NCBI GenBank assembly: GCA_948567375.1
Contig: OX419755.1
Span: 59,407,945-59,471,944 of the forward strand
Length of the DNA: 64,000 nt
From: Lunularia cruciata
Taxonomy: Eukaryota; Streptophyta; Marchantiopsida; Lunulariales; Lunulariaceae
Direction: 5' to 3'
Part shown: positions 21,231-33,000 of the stretch, piece after piece
Position numbering within the stretch: the first letter of the stretch is position 1
Layout: each line of letters starts with the position of its first letter
The notes under the pieces: generated by a model
What the model was told of the DNA's origin: nothing
The model's input: only the letters and a program-made list of their open reading frames with translations
Database searches by the model: none
Made by a program: the position numbers and the translations under genes

Positions 21231-21839
21231 GTGTGGTATCCAAAGATGACAAGGTAATAGACTCCAAATGCTCATCTTCACATTGATCTCCTAGTGATGC
21301 AAAGACTCCACTCCAAGCTTGTTGCACCAATTGATCCGCATGTTGATGCAATACCTCCTTAGAACTCCATAATGGAACATCCAAGGTAGATGGAATGATC
21401 CGACTCATACTCAAAATCCAAGAGATCTTCTCTAGTTCTAGATTATCTTCTACATGGCATTTATCTTCTATAAGTCACAAGGCCAAGTAATAGAACCATT
21501 GAAAGCTAAAATCATGGCCATGGTCCTTGATTATATTGAGCCAAGACTACCATTACTAAAGCATATTAGTATGCAACATACTCGTACCTCACCTAATTGC
21601 CAACTTGGTCTATAGGAGTTTGTTTCTTCCCAATAGTCAATATTGAAACCCATGGGGTATAACACTACTCTATCAACTAGCACATCATATGACTTTGCTT
21701 CTATCACAATGGCTTGAGCTCTTACCATAGACCTATCAGTCAGATGTCCAAGCTGAATCTAGACAATGAGCTCTCCACATGTTACGTATTATGTAGAACC
21801 ACCTCCTAGAGATGTTTGGATTTGAAATGGACACCTCTC

Positions 21840-23030
21840 CACATTGGTCTTTCATAGCTCTAGATTGACAACTATAGCCTTCTCTAACATAAAGGGCTGC
21901 ATACCAAAATCTAATAAGACCTTCTATGGTGTATAGACTTTCCCTAAAAGTCCCACAAAATAGAAAATCCCTCTTTTGTTATCCAATAGGACAACTCTAG
22001 GTGTGAACCAAGCTTGCTCAAAGGAATGTCTAGCAAGTAACTCCTCCAACCTAGTTGCTCTTGCCTATTATAAACCACTAGTCATTGAGTGGATCCCATA
22101 CTCCTCAACCACTTCTACTCTAGAAGTAGGAACCACATTATCTTTACTCTCACAAAGTGTGAAAGCAAACTAAAACACTAGAGTTGGATCAACTCCCAAT
22201 GTAAATATATCACTAGCTAAGATTGAGTCTAGCACATCATGCTAGACTCAATCTGTGTAGTAGTAGGTGGTTGATTAACAAATAGTCTATCATGCATTCC
22301 ATCACCACCTACCACTTAGATGTCTAAGAGTCATGGATGTTGTTTGTAATGCCTTAAAGAGAGTGAAAGATTGGGAGAGTCTGACCTATCTACCAACCTC
22401 TTCTCTCTATGGGTCCAACTCCATTGATGCTCCTCTAGGCTTTAGGGCATGAACTTACATTCCTAGTCATTGCAGCAGATGCATCTACTTGAGTTGCTCT
22501 ATATATAAAGTGCAAGACATCTCTATCACTAGCATAAGAGGTAGAAGCCTCAACATCTAAATCTGATCTCCTCTAAGCTATGGCCATGCTAGCCAATCTT
22601 TGCTCAATCCAAGTAGCCATGGCTATATCAAAAGCAAGGGTAGGTACTACACCCCTACTAGGTGTGGATCTTCTACACTACCTCGTCTTCCATGACCTAG
22701 AGCTCATCTACCACCTACCATAACAACCCTACCACTCCGCAACTTTGGATGAAGCTCAAAGCATTGGTCACTAGTGTGACAAAATCTATGGCAATTGTTA
22801 TACTTTCTTTATGTTGGCTATGATGCACCAAAGGTATCATGTCCATTGCCTTGAGTGCACTCTCTCTTCTAGTGAGGTCCACCACAAGTCTAATAAGTAA
22901 TACCACCACTCATTGGCTATTGTTGACCTTAAAATGAAGGTAAGGGTCTAGCTACACTAGGCCTTCCACTCACTCCATAGGATTCGGGCTGTCCACTTTG
23001 TCCTTGTCCACTTTGTCCACCTTGGTTTAG
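21840..23030 (-). pseudogene. Protease and gag 3' remnant of TE-3
   Basis: The protease loop VLLDFGMQPFML is at about 21,925-21,887 (minus strand). Between about 22,180 and 22,900 the sequence follows the gag 3' region of TE-1 and TE-2, including the knuckle neighbourhood (CGGPH and ALKAMDM near 22,890-22,810). Everything 5' of this in gag is missing, with the junction near 23,030. Confidence 0.65.
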
Positions 23031-24166
23031 GGTTCAAACCTTATTGTGCATAATCTAGAAGGGTGTGCAAATTTTACCAAATGGTGACCAAAACTCATCT
23101 AAACTAGCTAGCTTGTTTGCTCTTCTAGGCCTTCATAGCCTCTCTAGCCTTATGCCTCAAAGCCTCTAAATACCAAATGAGGCCTTTCTTCTTACCTATT
23201 TGAACTTTTTCCAAATTTGGTGAACCCTCTCCAAATTTGGCCAAACCCTCTCCAAATCTGGTCAAACTTCACCCAACTCTAGCCAACTCAAGCACTAGCT
23301 AGGGTGATTTATGCAACCTCCACCAATCTGATGCGCCTCCTCTATAATTGGCTGACCACCAAATCCTTTGCTAACTCTTAATTAAACCATCAATTTGACC
23401 ACCAAATTGAGAAGCTAGGGATCTCCAAATCTCTAATTTGAGTAGATGTGTTCCCAAATCCACCTTCAATTTTTCACTTTGAGCTCAATTTGCACCAAAT
23501 TTACCCTGATTTCACCTCTTGAGCTCAAACATCTAGTATTGACTCAATTTTCAGAAATTTGGCTAGCACTTTTGCACATTTTTTGGCACATTGCCAAATC
23601 TACATCAACTCATACAGGACTTCCGCACATGATCACTCTTAGGGAAATCCATGACCATGAGAAAATGTACCAAGGATTAGCCAGCCTTTGAGATATCACC
23701 AACACTCCTTCATGCACTTGATTCCTCCTTGACTCTCACTTCTTTGATTTTATCAATTCATTTTCCACTGAAATCAGATTATACTCAACTTTCACTCAAC
23801 AATCTACCAACAATCAAGCCACACCCACTCTAGCTTAGAGACTCCAAGTGATGCTTGCCGACCTTTGTCCGCCATAGCTAGGAACTCAAAGGCTCAACAT
23901 CAGAGAAGTGAGCTCTCTAGAGCTGCACTTTGAAGGTATACCCTTCTGCTTGACTTAAGTCAGCCCTAATGGTGTTGTTGATGGTGACATTCGATGGTAT
24001 GAACAAATGTAAGTGACGGTGAGTCCCACCATGTGATCAATAATGACAACATAAATCAGACCGCCAACAAGTAGTCCATGAGTAACTACCAAAATACCTA
24101 TGACTACCAACATTTCCACTCCAATGCCCGGGCAACCTAGCTTCAATGCTACAAATATTATGACAT
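23030..24166 (-). repeat. 5' leader and 5' LTR-like end of TE-3
   Basis: The segment 24,166-23,730 (minus strand, starting TGTCATAATATTTG) matches the 430-bp LTR-like segment at about 12,757-12,310 and 8,870-9,270. It lacks the following 115-bp block. The leader (23,690-23,030) includes AAATTTGG-rich short repeats and resembles TE-1 1-250. No coding content is seen. Confidence 0.6.
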
Positions 24167-25337
24167 TGGTGATCAATGCTTTGAATTACACTCGGAGTTA
24201 CAAAGTGATAGGGATGCTATAGCATAAAATAGAGGAGCCATGGATCATAGAGAACAAGGTAGTAGAGGTGGAGGTAGAGGACACTCACTTCGTAGGGGTA
24301 TTGTACCTACTCTTGATTTTGATATAGCCATAACTACTCAAATTCAGTAGTTGGACCAAAAATTGGTTAGCATGGTCATAGCTCAAAGGAGATCAAATTT
24401 AGATGTTAAGGCATCAACCACTTATGTTAGTGATAGAGATTTCATTGAATTCATGTGCACATCAAGATAGGTAGATGCATCCACCAGAATGCCTAGGAGT
24501 GCAATAAAAGCCTAGAGGAATATCAATGGAGTTGGATCCATAGAGAGGAGAGGTTGGTAGATAGGTCAAACTTCCCTAATCTTTTGCATTTTTTAAGGCA
24601 CTATAGATGATATCCATGGCTCCTAAATGTCCTACTATATGTATGGAATGTGCAGATGAAGTGCAACATGGACTAGATACTAGTCAACCACATAATTTTA
24701 TGGAGTCTAACATGATGTTTGGAGCTGCTTAATTAATTATACTATCCTCTTTGTTCTCAATCACCAACATATATACTCTAGGAGTTGACCCAACTCTAGT
24801 ATTTTGGTTAATTGTCACACTTTGTGAGAGTAGGATAGTTTAGTTCTTACTTCTACTGTAGAGGTGGTTGATAGTAGAGTCAACTTGGTTGAGGAGTATG
24901 AGATCTATTTTTCTACTAATGGCTTGTGGCAAGCATCAACAACTAGATTGGAGCAGTTACTTGCTAGACTTGCATTTGAGCAAGCTAGGTTTACATATAA
25001 GGTTGTCCTCTTGAACAACCAGAGTGGTATTTTCAGTTTGGTTGAACTTTCAAGGAAGGTCTTTACACCATAAAGTGTCTTACTAGACTGTAGTGCTTAT
25101 CCTTTTATGTTGGGAAGGTTTTTGGTCTTGGGCTATGGAAGACCAATGTTGAGAGGTTTCCATTTCAGATCCAAACATGTCTAAGGGGTGGTTCCACACA
25201 ATACATCACATATGAGGAATTCATTATCCATATTTAGCCCTATTAACTTACTAGTAGTTTTGTGATGAGAGCCCATGCCATTGCTATAGTAGTAGAGTCA
25301 TATGATGTGTTAGTTGGTGGAGTAATAGTGTTATACG

Positions 25338-26083
25338 TGTAATACTCAAAGGACAAGAGAAGAGAGAAAACACAGATTTCACACTCAAGCATCCAATGCC
25401 CTAAAGGAGCACCTTCTCTTTATTATATAGACAAAGAGGATGTCCTCCAAGGAAGCTCCACCATAAGATTAGGCACATAGATAGGTGACCTGTCAGCAAG
25501 CCCCACCCTTGTATTACTTACTTGGATGGGTGACGTGTTGGTCTTGATCCTATCTGGTTGGTCAAACAAGCTTTGACCAGAGAGAATCTTTTAGGGAATC
25601 TTCCTGTAGGAATCTCATAATCACATGAGTGAGGTACCATTGGAAAGCTCTTGATGAGACAAACCAGGGGGGGAAGGCCAACCTTTTCTTTGTTCAAGTG
25701 GAGGGGGGGGGGGGTTGTGCATATTTATTAGGCCTAATTCATCCATTTAGGCCTCCAAAATTGCCTTCAAAGATTTCTGGCATATTTTGGTTCCTACTCT
25801 ATTAGAAGAAGTCCTCTTTTGGTGATACCTCTTTCTAATATATTTAGTGCATAATATGTAACATCCTTCTAGATGTTACCAAACCAATTCTCACCTTCAA
25901 ATCATATGTCTAGCTATTGCTTCTAAGGTTTTAAAGTCTATTTTGGTTTTTGCCCTATTAGTGGAAGTACTCTTTTGGTGATACTTCTATCTGATCTATT
26001 TTGTCCACCATATATAACATCATTCCAAATGTTACCAAACCAACTTTCACATCTAGATCATATGGCTAGCTCTTGGTATTACA
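25338..26083 (-). mobile_element. Solo LTR (family X) inserted in TE-2
   Basis: The 746-bp block is the reverse-complement relative of the solo LTR at 2,051-2,666. It has complete ends TGTAATAC (25,338) and GTATTACA (26,083). Host protease-region sequence is split around it (TTATAC before, CATCATGGG after; continuous in TE-1 near 3,775). It carries an internal tandem duplication: a unit of about 156 bp starting near 25,786 is repeated near 25,940, which explains the extra length. A poly-G run lies at 25,702-25,714. The target duplication is no longer readable. Confidence 0.8.
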
Positions 26084-26519
26084 CACATCATGGGTTTCAA
26101 TATTAACTATTGGGAGGAGATAACTTCTTGTAGACCATATTGGCGGTCAAGTGAGTGATGTGTATGTTCTCTACTTGTATGCTTTAGTAGTGCACACTTG
26201 TTTCAACATAGTCAAGGACCACAACATCAATCTTATCGTTCAATGGTTATGTTACTTTGCTTGGTGACTTATAAAAGTCGAATGCCCATAGAAAGGATAC
26301 TCTAGTACTAGAGAAGATCACTTGAAATTGGAATATGAGTGGAGTTGTTCCATCCATCTTAGATGTACTAAGAATTTTGTGGAGTACCATTATGGAGTTC
26401 TTCTAAGGAATTATAGCATCATGCACATAGGTTTGGTGCAGTAGGCTTGTAGTGGAGCCTTTGATGATTTTACTCTGGAGATTGGGACCTTATCACCTTT
26501 GGAGACCACACCTATTACT

Positions 26520-26860
26520 TTGTAGTATTTGGTCAAGGAAGTATACATATTGGACTTGTTTGGTGTGATCAACACTACAACTCAACTAGTTGTGGTGTTG
26601 CAAGCAAAGATACAAGTTCAGAAGTACTTGTGTGTAAATAGGGATGAGACTACCAAACACATCTCTTTATATCATGTGTCACACTTAGCCTACAAGTATC
26701 TTGAATTATTACTAATATTAGAAATTAAGGATTACCATAAGACCTTACCATAAGACATTTCTTTGTTGGGTTTGTAGGATCTTGAGAGACATGTTACCAT
26801 TCATTTAGTGATTTTTGGTTTGCCATATTAGAGACATACCTATGTTGGTCAAGGTTAGGC
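26520..26860 (+). pseudogene. N-terminal half of the C5 methyltransferase, TE-2
   Basis: The open piece 26,529-26,753 shows motif I as YILDLFGVI, the Asp-Leu-Phe form typical of C5 methyltransferases. It is followed by VQKYLCVNRDE, which fits the motif II neighbourhood. In the same frame motif IV lies at 26,817-26,834 as G-L-P-Tyr-stop-R: Pro is kept, Cys TGT has become TAT and Gln CAG has become TAG. Beyond GQG near 26,850 the rest of the domain is absent and the sequence passes directly toward RT. The C-terminal half has been deleted in this copy. Confidence 0.8.
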
Positions 26861-26899
26861 TTTGTGAGATCTCTATTATATAATGAGATTGAGTTGACT

Positions 26900-28210
26900 A
26901 ATGATACAATTGTCTCTTGACATCCTTACAAATATAGTGATATAGAGAAAGCCTTGGTTTAAAGCAAGAGTCAAGACCTTCTTGAGGTTGGTTTGGTAGA
27001 GATCTCACACAGAAAGTATGCTTTAGCCACAATGATGCCAACCAAGAATGATTTTCATAAAAACTATATAAGTAGGTAGATGTATGGAGAATACCATCCT
27101 ATCAACCGACATGCCAAGGTTGATTGGTATGCTACAATATTGATAGCATTGGGCAATTGCAATGCAATCGGACCATGCAAAAGTCTTCAATACTTTGGAA
27201 TTTTGAGCAAGATATCATCAATTACAAATCAAGGAGTACAAATCCAAGATATCATTTTTGGGCTATTGATCTTCACAATAACGATGTATTGTATCAAAGG
27301 TAATTCTTACCATTTGAATTAAAGAATGTTATTTCTAAGTTCTAAAGGGTAATGGATAAGATCCTAGTGGAATTAGATTTTGCTTGGTGTTATATTGATG
27401 ATATTTTGGTCTATAGAGTTATTGTGGAGTAGCATGAGAGATATTTGTTGAATGTGTTTAAGAGCTTGAGATCTCATAGACTCAATTATATTTTTGGAAG
27501 TGCAGATTCTTCTAAGAGCAAGTTGAGTATTTGGGTCACATTATCTCCCTTAGTGCACTTTGTGTTCAATAGACCAAGGTGGAGATATAACATGTATTCC
27601 TTGGCCTATAGATGTGAATAGAGTGTGAGCAATTCTTGGGTTGGCAAAGTTCTATCACAAATATGTTAGTGGATTTAATGTAATTACAAAATAGCTTAGA
27701 AAAGCTTACCAAGCTTACACAAGAGTAGTATTGGGAAGATGAGCAAGAGAGAGCTTTTAAAAATAGAGCTCAAAGAGAAGTTGACATCTATCTTTATCCT
27801 TATGTAATAAATCAAAGGACACTCATTCAAGTTGATTTTGATTAGAGTACACCAAAGCTTGGAACAATGCTCACCCAAGAAGATGGTGACGGGAAGGAGT
27901 CTGGAATGGCCTACGCTAATCACTCAAGCAATTCAATGAAGGCCAAGTATAGGTCCTATGAGGGAGAATGTTTAGCCACAATATAGATAATAGAACCATT
28001 TTTATGTTACTTGTTTGGGAACTACTTCACTCTCACCACTAATCATCAACTACTAAAGTAGTTGATGATTTTGAACAATCTTTCAAGGAAGTTTGCACAA
28101 TGGACTTTAATTTAATAAGAGGATGATTTCATGGTTGTTCAAAAACCTATAGTGGTGAATTGTGATGAAGATGGGTTGAGTAGAAAACACATGTACTAGC
28201 CAACATGATC
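26900..28210 (+). pseudogene. Reverse transcriptase and RNase H relic of TE-2
   Basis: RT segments match TE-1: VGLVEISHRKYALA near 26,990-27,030, then CYIDDILV with YIDD at 27,391-27,402. RNase H-like segments follow at about 27,830-28,190. There are many stops and small deletions. Confidence 0.85.
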
Positions 28211-28599
28211 AAACAAGAGCACATTAGCATGGTGAGATGGATGCAAAAATGGTACAAAGTTGGCACGCATTTGCCTTTTTATGTTTGTTGATTGGAGCTT
28301 TAGTGATATCTTTCTCCATATAGACAAGAAGAGTTATTGAGATCTTTGATCTAGATAATAGAGATATTAGCATGGGTAAAAAAGATATTCATTATGATGT
28401 CTTGATGATGGATTATCTTTGCATTGGTATTGTTGGTGACACAATTAGTATCAAGGAGTAAGAATGTGTTGTTTAGCAAGCTAGGGTTTAGATTGGAGTG
28501 CAAACATCTTCTTTGGGTATGGGAAGATATTAGAATGCAAGTAGCACCCCTTCTATTCTGAAGAACATATTTGGTATGACATGTGTATGAGGAGCTAGG

Positions 28600-29070
28600 A
28601 CATTTTGGAATAAAGTAGACATATAGCTTACTTTAAAGTCATTATTAGTGGCATAGCATGCAAACCAATGTAAAATAAATGTTTTCAAAATGTAGGATTT
28701 GTAAGCATCATTTAATGTTAGAGCATCATTTAATGCTCTTATGCCTCCACTACCTATAATGGGGTTGGATCACCATTGGAGTTTGATCTTTGTTGGACCT
28801 TTATCATTGATTGCAAAACATCATTGGTTTGTTTTGGTTATGGTGCAACACCTCTCTAAGTGGAGTAAGTAGGTAGCACTTCTTGATAAGTCTAGCTTAC
28901 TCATTCCTAGATTGGATTCTTAGTCATTTTGGTGCACCAACCAAGGTCTTGATTGATCAAGGTACAAAGTTTTGGGAGAGTTTCAAGTCTTGTGTGACAA
29001 GGCCTTGATTGATCATCATACTACCTCCCATGATCACTCTAAGGTAGATGATTTAATAGAGAGAGTGGTT
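28600..29070 (+). pseudogene. Integrase relic of TE-2
   Basis: The zinc-binding region (CRIC-like pair near 28,690) and core segments (GSPLEFDLCWTF-like start near 28,765, then GALTKVLIDQGTK with the second Asp near 28,950, and an ERVVQMVKKGL end near 29,060) match TE-1 and TE-3. Frames are broken by stops and small gaps. Confidence 0.75.
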
Positions 29071-29489
29071 CAAATGGTGAAGAAAGGATTGCATACGTAT
29101 GGTTTGCAAAGAGGCCACTTGGGAGATTGAGATCTCCAATTACCTTGGTTGGATATGGGCTATTGGTTCAACTGGCAAGCCTCCTTAGCATCCTTCTCTC
29201 CCTATTTCTTACTCTATGTATAAGATCCAGATTTACCTACAGCCATTTTTCATGTTGCGGCTATAGTTTTAGACTTAGATGATCTAGATGTATGGGTGAG
29301 CACATGTTTTCAATGTGTAGAGATCTCTCAGAGAGTAATGAAAATGGCCTTTGACAACTTAGCAATTGCTCAACATAGAGATACCTTATGTCTTTCCACT
29401 ATTCAAGGGAGAGGTTAAAGACTCTCAATCCACGGTTCCATTCAAGTGATTATGTATCTCTAAAATAGATTTCACCAATACTCTTGATA

Positions 29490-29745
29490 TGACTACAAGC
29501 CATACTATCTTGAAAGTGTGCCTTTGGAGTCCTTATCTTGGAAGGACATGATAGTGTTGTTTGGAAAAGACCATATGCAAAATTGCGTGCCATGCCACCT
29601 CCTAAACATTGATGGCACAATGGACTTAAGCTTGGCACTTGTATGTGTAGGCTTGTGGTGTATATTATGTGGCTTTGCTCCTCTCTTCATGATGGTTCCT
29701 CAAGTGCAGTGGCTATATCTTCAATATACTTGACACTATAGCTAA
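29490..29745 (+). pseudogene. PHD-like domain remnant of TE-2
   Basis: The open piece 29,518-29,733 carries the linker CHLLNIDGTMDLSLALV followed by C-I-L-C-G, the first zinc pair of the finger. An internal deletion then removes the central Cys-Asp and His-Cys part, and the Trp-Leu end follows. It confirms that the finger was in the family ancestor. Confidence 0.6.
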
Positions 29746-29894
29746 TCCACTTCTTATATGGTATAGATTATGGACATGCAACTAACAATGGGGCTTGATA
29801 GCATCTTTCCTCTTAATCTTTGCTCGATATTGGGCATATCACATACATAAAGTAGATGGCTTTATGGAGTTAGAGGGAACTAACCATTAACTAG

Positions 29895-30012
29895 GAGGGC
29901 AATTGAGTGTCTTTGGAGTTTGTATATGACTTCTATGAGTTGTGCTTCTACAATGTATGATGTTAATAGGGATGTATGTTATGTAGCGATGCATATATGC
30001 TCAACAAAATGC
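29895..30012 (+). repeat. 115-bp LTR-like block at the 3' end of TE-2
   Basis: Diverged copy of the block at 8,741-8,860 and 9,276-9,390 (shared TGACTT, GAGTTGTGCTTCTA and GATGTTAA segments). It marks the last recognisable Gypsy sequence. To the right the DNA changes to AT-rich unique sequence. Confidence 0.6.
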
Positions 30013-33000
30013 CTTGCTCAAAATAAATCTAAAAATTTGCAAACATGATCATCCACTAATTATGAAAATCCAAATAGTACTTTCTCCCTTTCTTGTTGCC
30101 ATTTATATTTTTAATTGTAATTGACTGGTCTTTTAGTGTGATACCTACATCCCTAAATGAAATGAATGTTACAAATACTCTAACATTATAATTATTACAT
30201 AATCCTCATAGTTTCAACTTGCTTTAAGATTGTTATTTACATCTAGATTGCTTGCAGTAGTGATTGTATAATCAACCATAGGGTGTTGATATGATGAAAA
30301 ATTGATATTATGATATTGGATATCCTATTGTTCCTTTACTCTAGGTAAGGTTGATTGTTTTCCTATTACAATAGCCTTAATTCAATTTTAAATACAAAAA
30401 TTTTCATCCATTACAACAATATAAAATATTCTCTAAAATTGCATAATCATTTAGCATAATATCATATTTTCTAAATTTTACATAGCTTGATCTAAACAAA
30501 AGTATTTTGCAAGTTTAGACTATCAATTTTGATATGATGCAATCAAAAGGTAAAGAGATAAACAATAAAATACCATCTTGTGCTTGAAGAGATAAAAAAA
30601 CTCTTGTCTGGAACAATTATATTTGGAGAAAAAAGGACCATTCTTCTACCTCCATTACATATGTCTCCAACCTTAATCTATTAACATCCACAAGTGAAAG
30701 GAAAATGCAGGGGTTGGGAGTGCTCAACTTCCCAAATATTACTATATGTGCCTTCTACACCCATAGACATTAGGCCTTTTCTTCAATATAAAATTTTTAG
30801 AGATATTTATCTCTGTACAAAATCCCATATTATACTCAAGAATTCTTAGTTTGATAATATCACCAAAGATTCCAACGACCTTTCTATCAAACGCTCTCAA
30901 ATATGAAAGGAAATTTAGAGGGGAAATTGTGCAAAGTAGATATGTTAGGCAACAAGATATACAAGTATACTAAATGCCACTTATAGATCCATAGTGGAGG
31001 AAGGTCATCTACATGAAGGATGTCCTTTCAAAGGGTGTTGTCTAAAAATATGTATCATTTATATATCCCTAGTAGAGGAAGGTCATGAATATGAAGCAAC
31101 TCCATTATAAAAGCATTTTCTAAGGAAACGTGACAAGATCCTTATACCCAATTGGCACTTCAAAAGTGTATTAGATATATTTAGATGTAAAACATCCCAT
31201 TGAGCTTCATATTGTACTCTACAAGATGAAACTCAATAGTTGATTAGTCAAAAGCCTACCTAATTTGGTCTATAGGGCACACAATGGGTATATTTTCTGG
31301 CAAGGGACGAAAGACACAACCTAGAATGGCCAAAGTATAAGACCTGAGCTAAATAAAGAGCCATCTCAAATAGAGGTGTCCCTAAGCGATCTCCTGGTGG
31401 TGTATCAATAGTTGATTGAAGAATAGTAACTCTCTCTTGTAAGAAGTCTTGCTAGTAATAAAAAGAAGAAAGAGAACCATAGATAAAAGGACAGCATAAA
31501 GGAAGTAAGACTTGCAAAAGATCCACTACCCTCCTTAAGTTAAGCTCTCTAGAGATGGAAGCCCATGAGATGTTATTAAAAGCATCATTAACATCCGTTG
31601 AGAGACAACCCATTCTAGATTGTTCTTTTGCTAAGAGACATAGCCTCTCAACCTCTCAATATAGGAACTCCAAACTAGTATACACTAGGGTGTGATTGAA
31701 AGTGACAATGATCTTCTTTGATTGAGCGTAAAATAGAATAGATATGTAGAACTCAAGTGTAAGTTACTTATGCGAAACACTTCCTTGAAGTTTTAAACAT
31801 CGTATATCAACCTCAGAGATTTTGAATATAATTCCAAGGGTAGAAGAGAATTTTTTTTGTATAAACAGGAAATGAATTATCTTATCTACTTGATTATCTG
31901 TAGTACATAAAACATACTTCAGAATGAAAAATATGATTTATATTACTTGGATATGAACCCACAATTTGATCGTCCTATGCACAATTGGATGGTCTGCCAA
32001 CAAGGGACACTTAAGTTGATTGTCAGCTATGCTGCCCTAACCTTGGCTCTTGAAAACCTTAATAAAAAGCAATTCCATTGCGGAATTTCTTGAACTCGTT
32101 GACACATTGTAGCTGTGATTTTTACTCACAGGTCATCTTCGAGAATAATAAAGAAAGAGACCGAGGTTAAGAGCACTCTCAATTTGTTTTTTATTTGTAT
32201 CGTTCTATAAATAAAAAATGGACATACCTTTATCAATTTCAGTAGATTAGAGTCATTTCTATTCAGTGTGATCAGTTTGATGATAAGGGAGAAGAGAACA
32301 CTCCTAATTTATTGGTGTTTAAATAAATCATAGATATACGTTTGTCAATCTTCAATAAATTAAAGTATTTTTCATTCAGTGTGAAGAAAGTAATAATGGT
32401 GCCGTCAGCACCATTTCACCTTCAATCCGTTCGCAAACATATTAGACATTCAAGAATACTTCGTTCTGTTGAAAAAATTTTGAATTTCGTCCAGGAAATT
32501 TAGATAAATTTTAAAAATTCGAAAATTTTGAAATTTCTTGAAATCAGTGGAAGAAATTTTGAAAATTTTGATATATCTGTATTAATAAAATTAAAAACAA
32601 TAAAAACCATAAAACTGTTATAAATTTCATATCCAGAATGCTTGCATTCATAAACTACTGAGTGTTCATCGAATGTAAGAAATAGTGTAGTAACAGTTTT
32701 ATCATATTCCAATATATTGACTATGTAGGCATTGTTTCATATATCAGGTGAATTGTGGTATCTTTCAATCGTAGATAATTTAATTTCTTGTTCAACTAAA
32801 CTTTGATCTCTATTATACCTTCTTATGTGCAGTAAATCCATCCTATAATTAAAGTCATTCATTCCAATGAAATTTGAATAGCTCTCTTTACTACCAGATT
32901 GAAATCCCTCAAAGTAAATCCTAGACACATGAAGAGATCGATTAATATAAATATAAATATATAAATATGTATGGGAATGCGCAATCCTGTGATCTTTCAT

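Larger units (their letters stand above)
12206..24166 (-). mobile_element. TE-3, Gypsy element nested in TE-2 gag
   Basis: The domains lie on the minus strand in the same order as TE-1. TE-2 gag breaks at TAGTG (12,201-12,205) and resumes with TGGTG (24,167-24,171). In TE-1 the same gag stretch is continuous (near 2,000-2,015, CACTAGTGACCAATGC). A nearly perfect 5-bp target duplication therefore flanks the element. The ends carry LTR-like sequence (12,206-12,890 and 23,730-24,166). Most of gag is missing: the leader (to about 23,030) joins directly to the gag 3' end. Two later insertions (14,383-17,572 and 19,292-about 19,980) lengthen the copy to 12 kb. Confidence 0.85.
24167..30015 (+). mobile_element. 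TE-2, 3' part
   Basis: Continuation of the element interrupted at 12,205: gag 3' part (24,170-24,500), protease (about 25,050-25,120), a reversed solo LTR (25,338-26,083), half of the methyltransferase, RT, RNase H, integrase, a PHD-like remnant and a final 115-bp LTR-like block (29,895-30,012). No second LTR-like 430-bp segment follows, so the 3' end is truncated or recombined. Compared with TE-1 it lacks about 1.1 kb between methyltransferase motif IV and RT. Confidence 0.85.

Noticed and set aside
1-30015. CRISPR arrays, rRNA genes or bacterial-type operons
   Set aside because: The repeats seen are retrotransposon leaders and LTRs; no spacer-repeat regularity or rRNA motif was found, and the genes are spliced plant genes.
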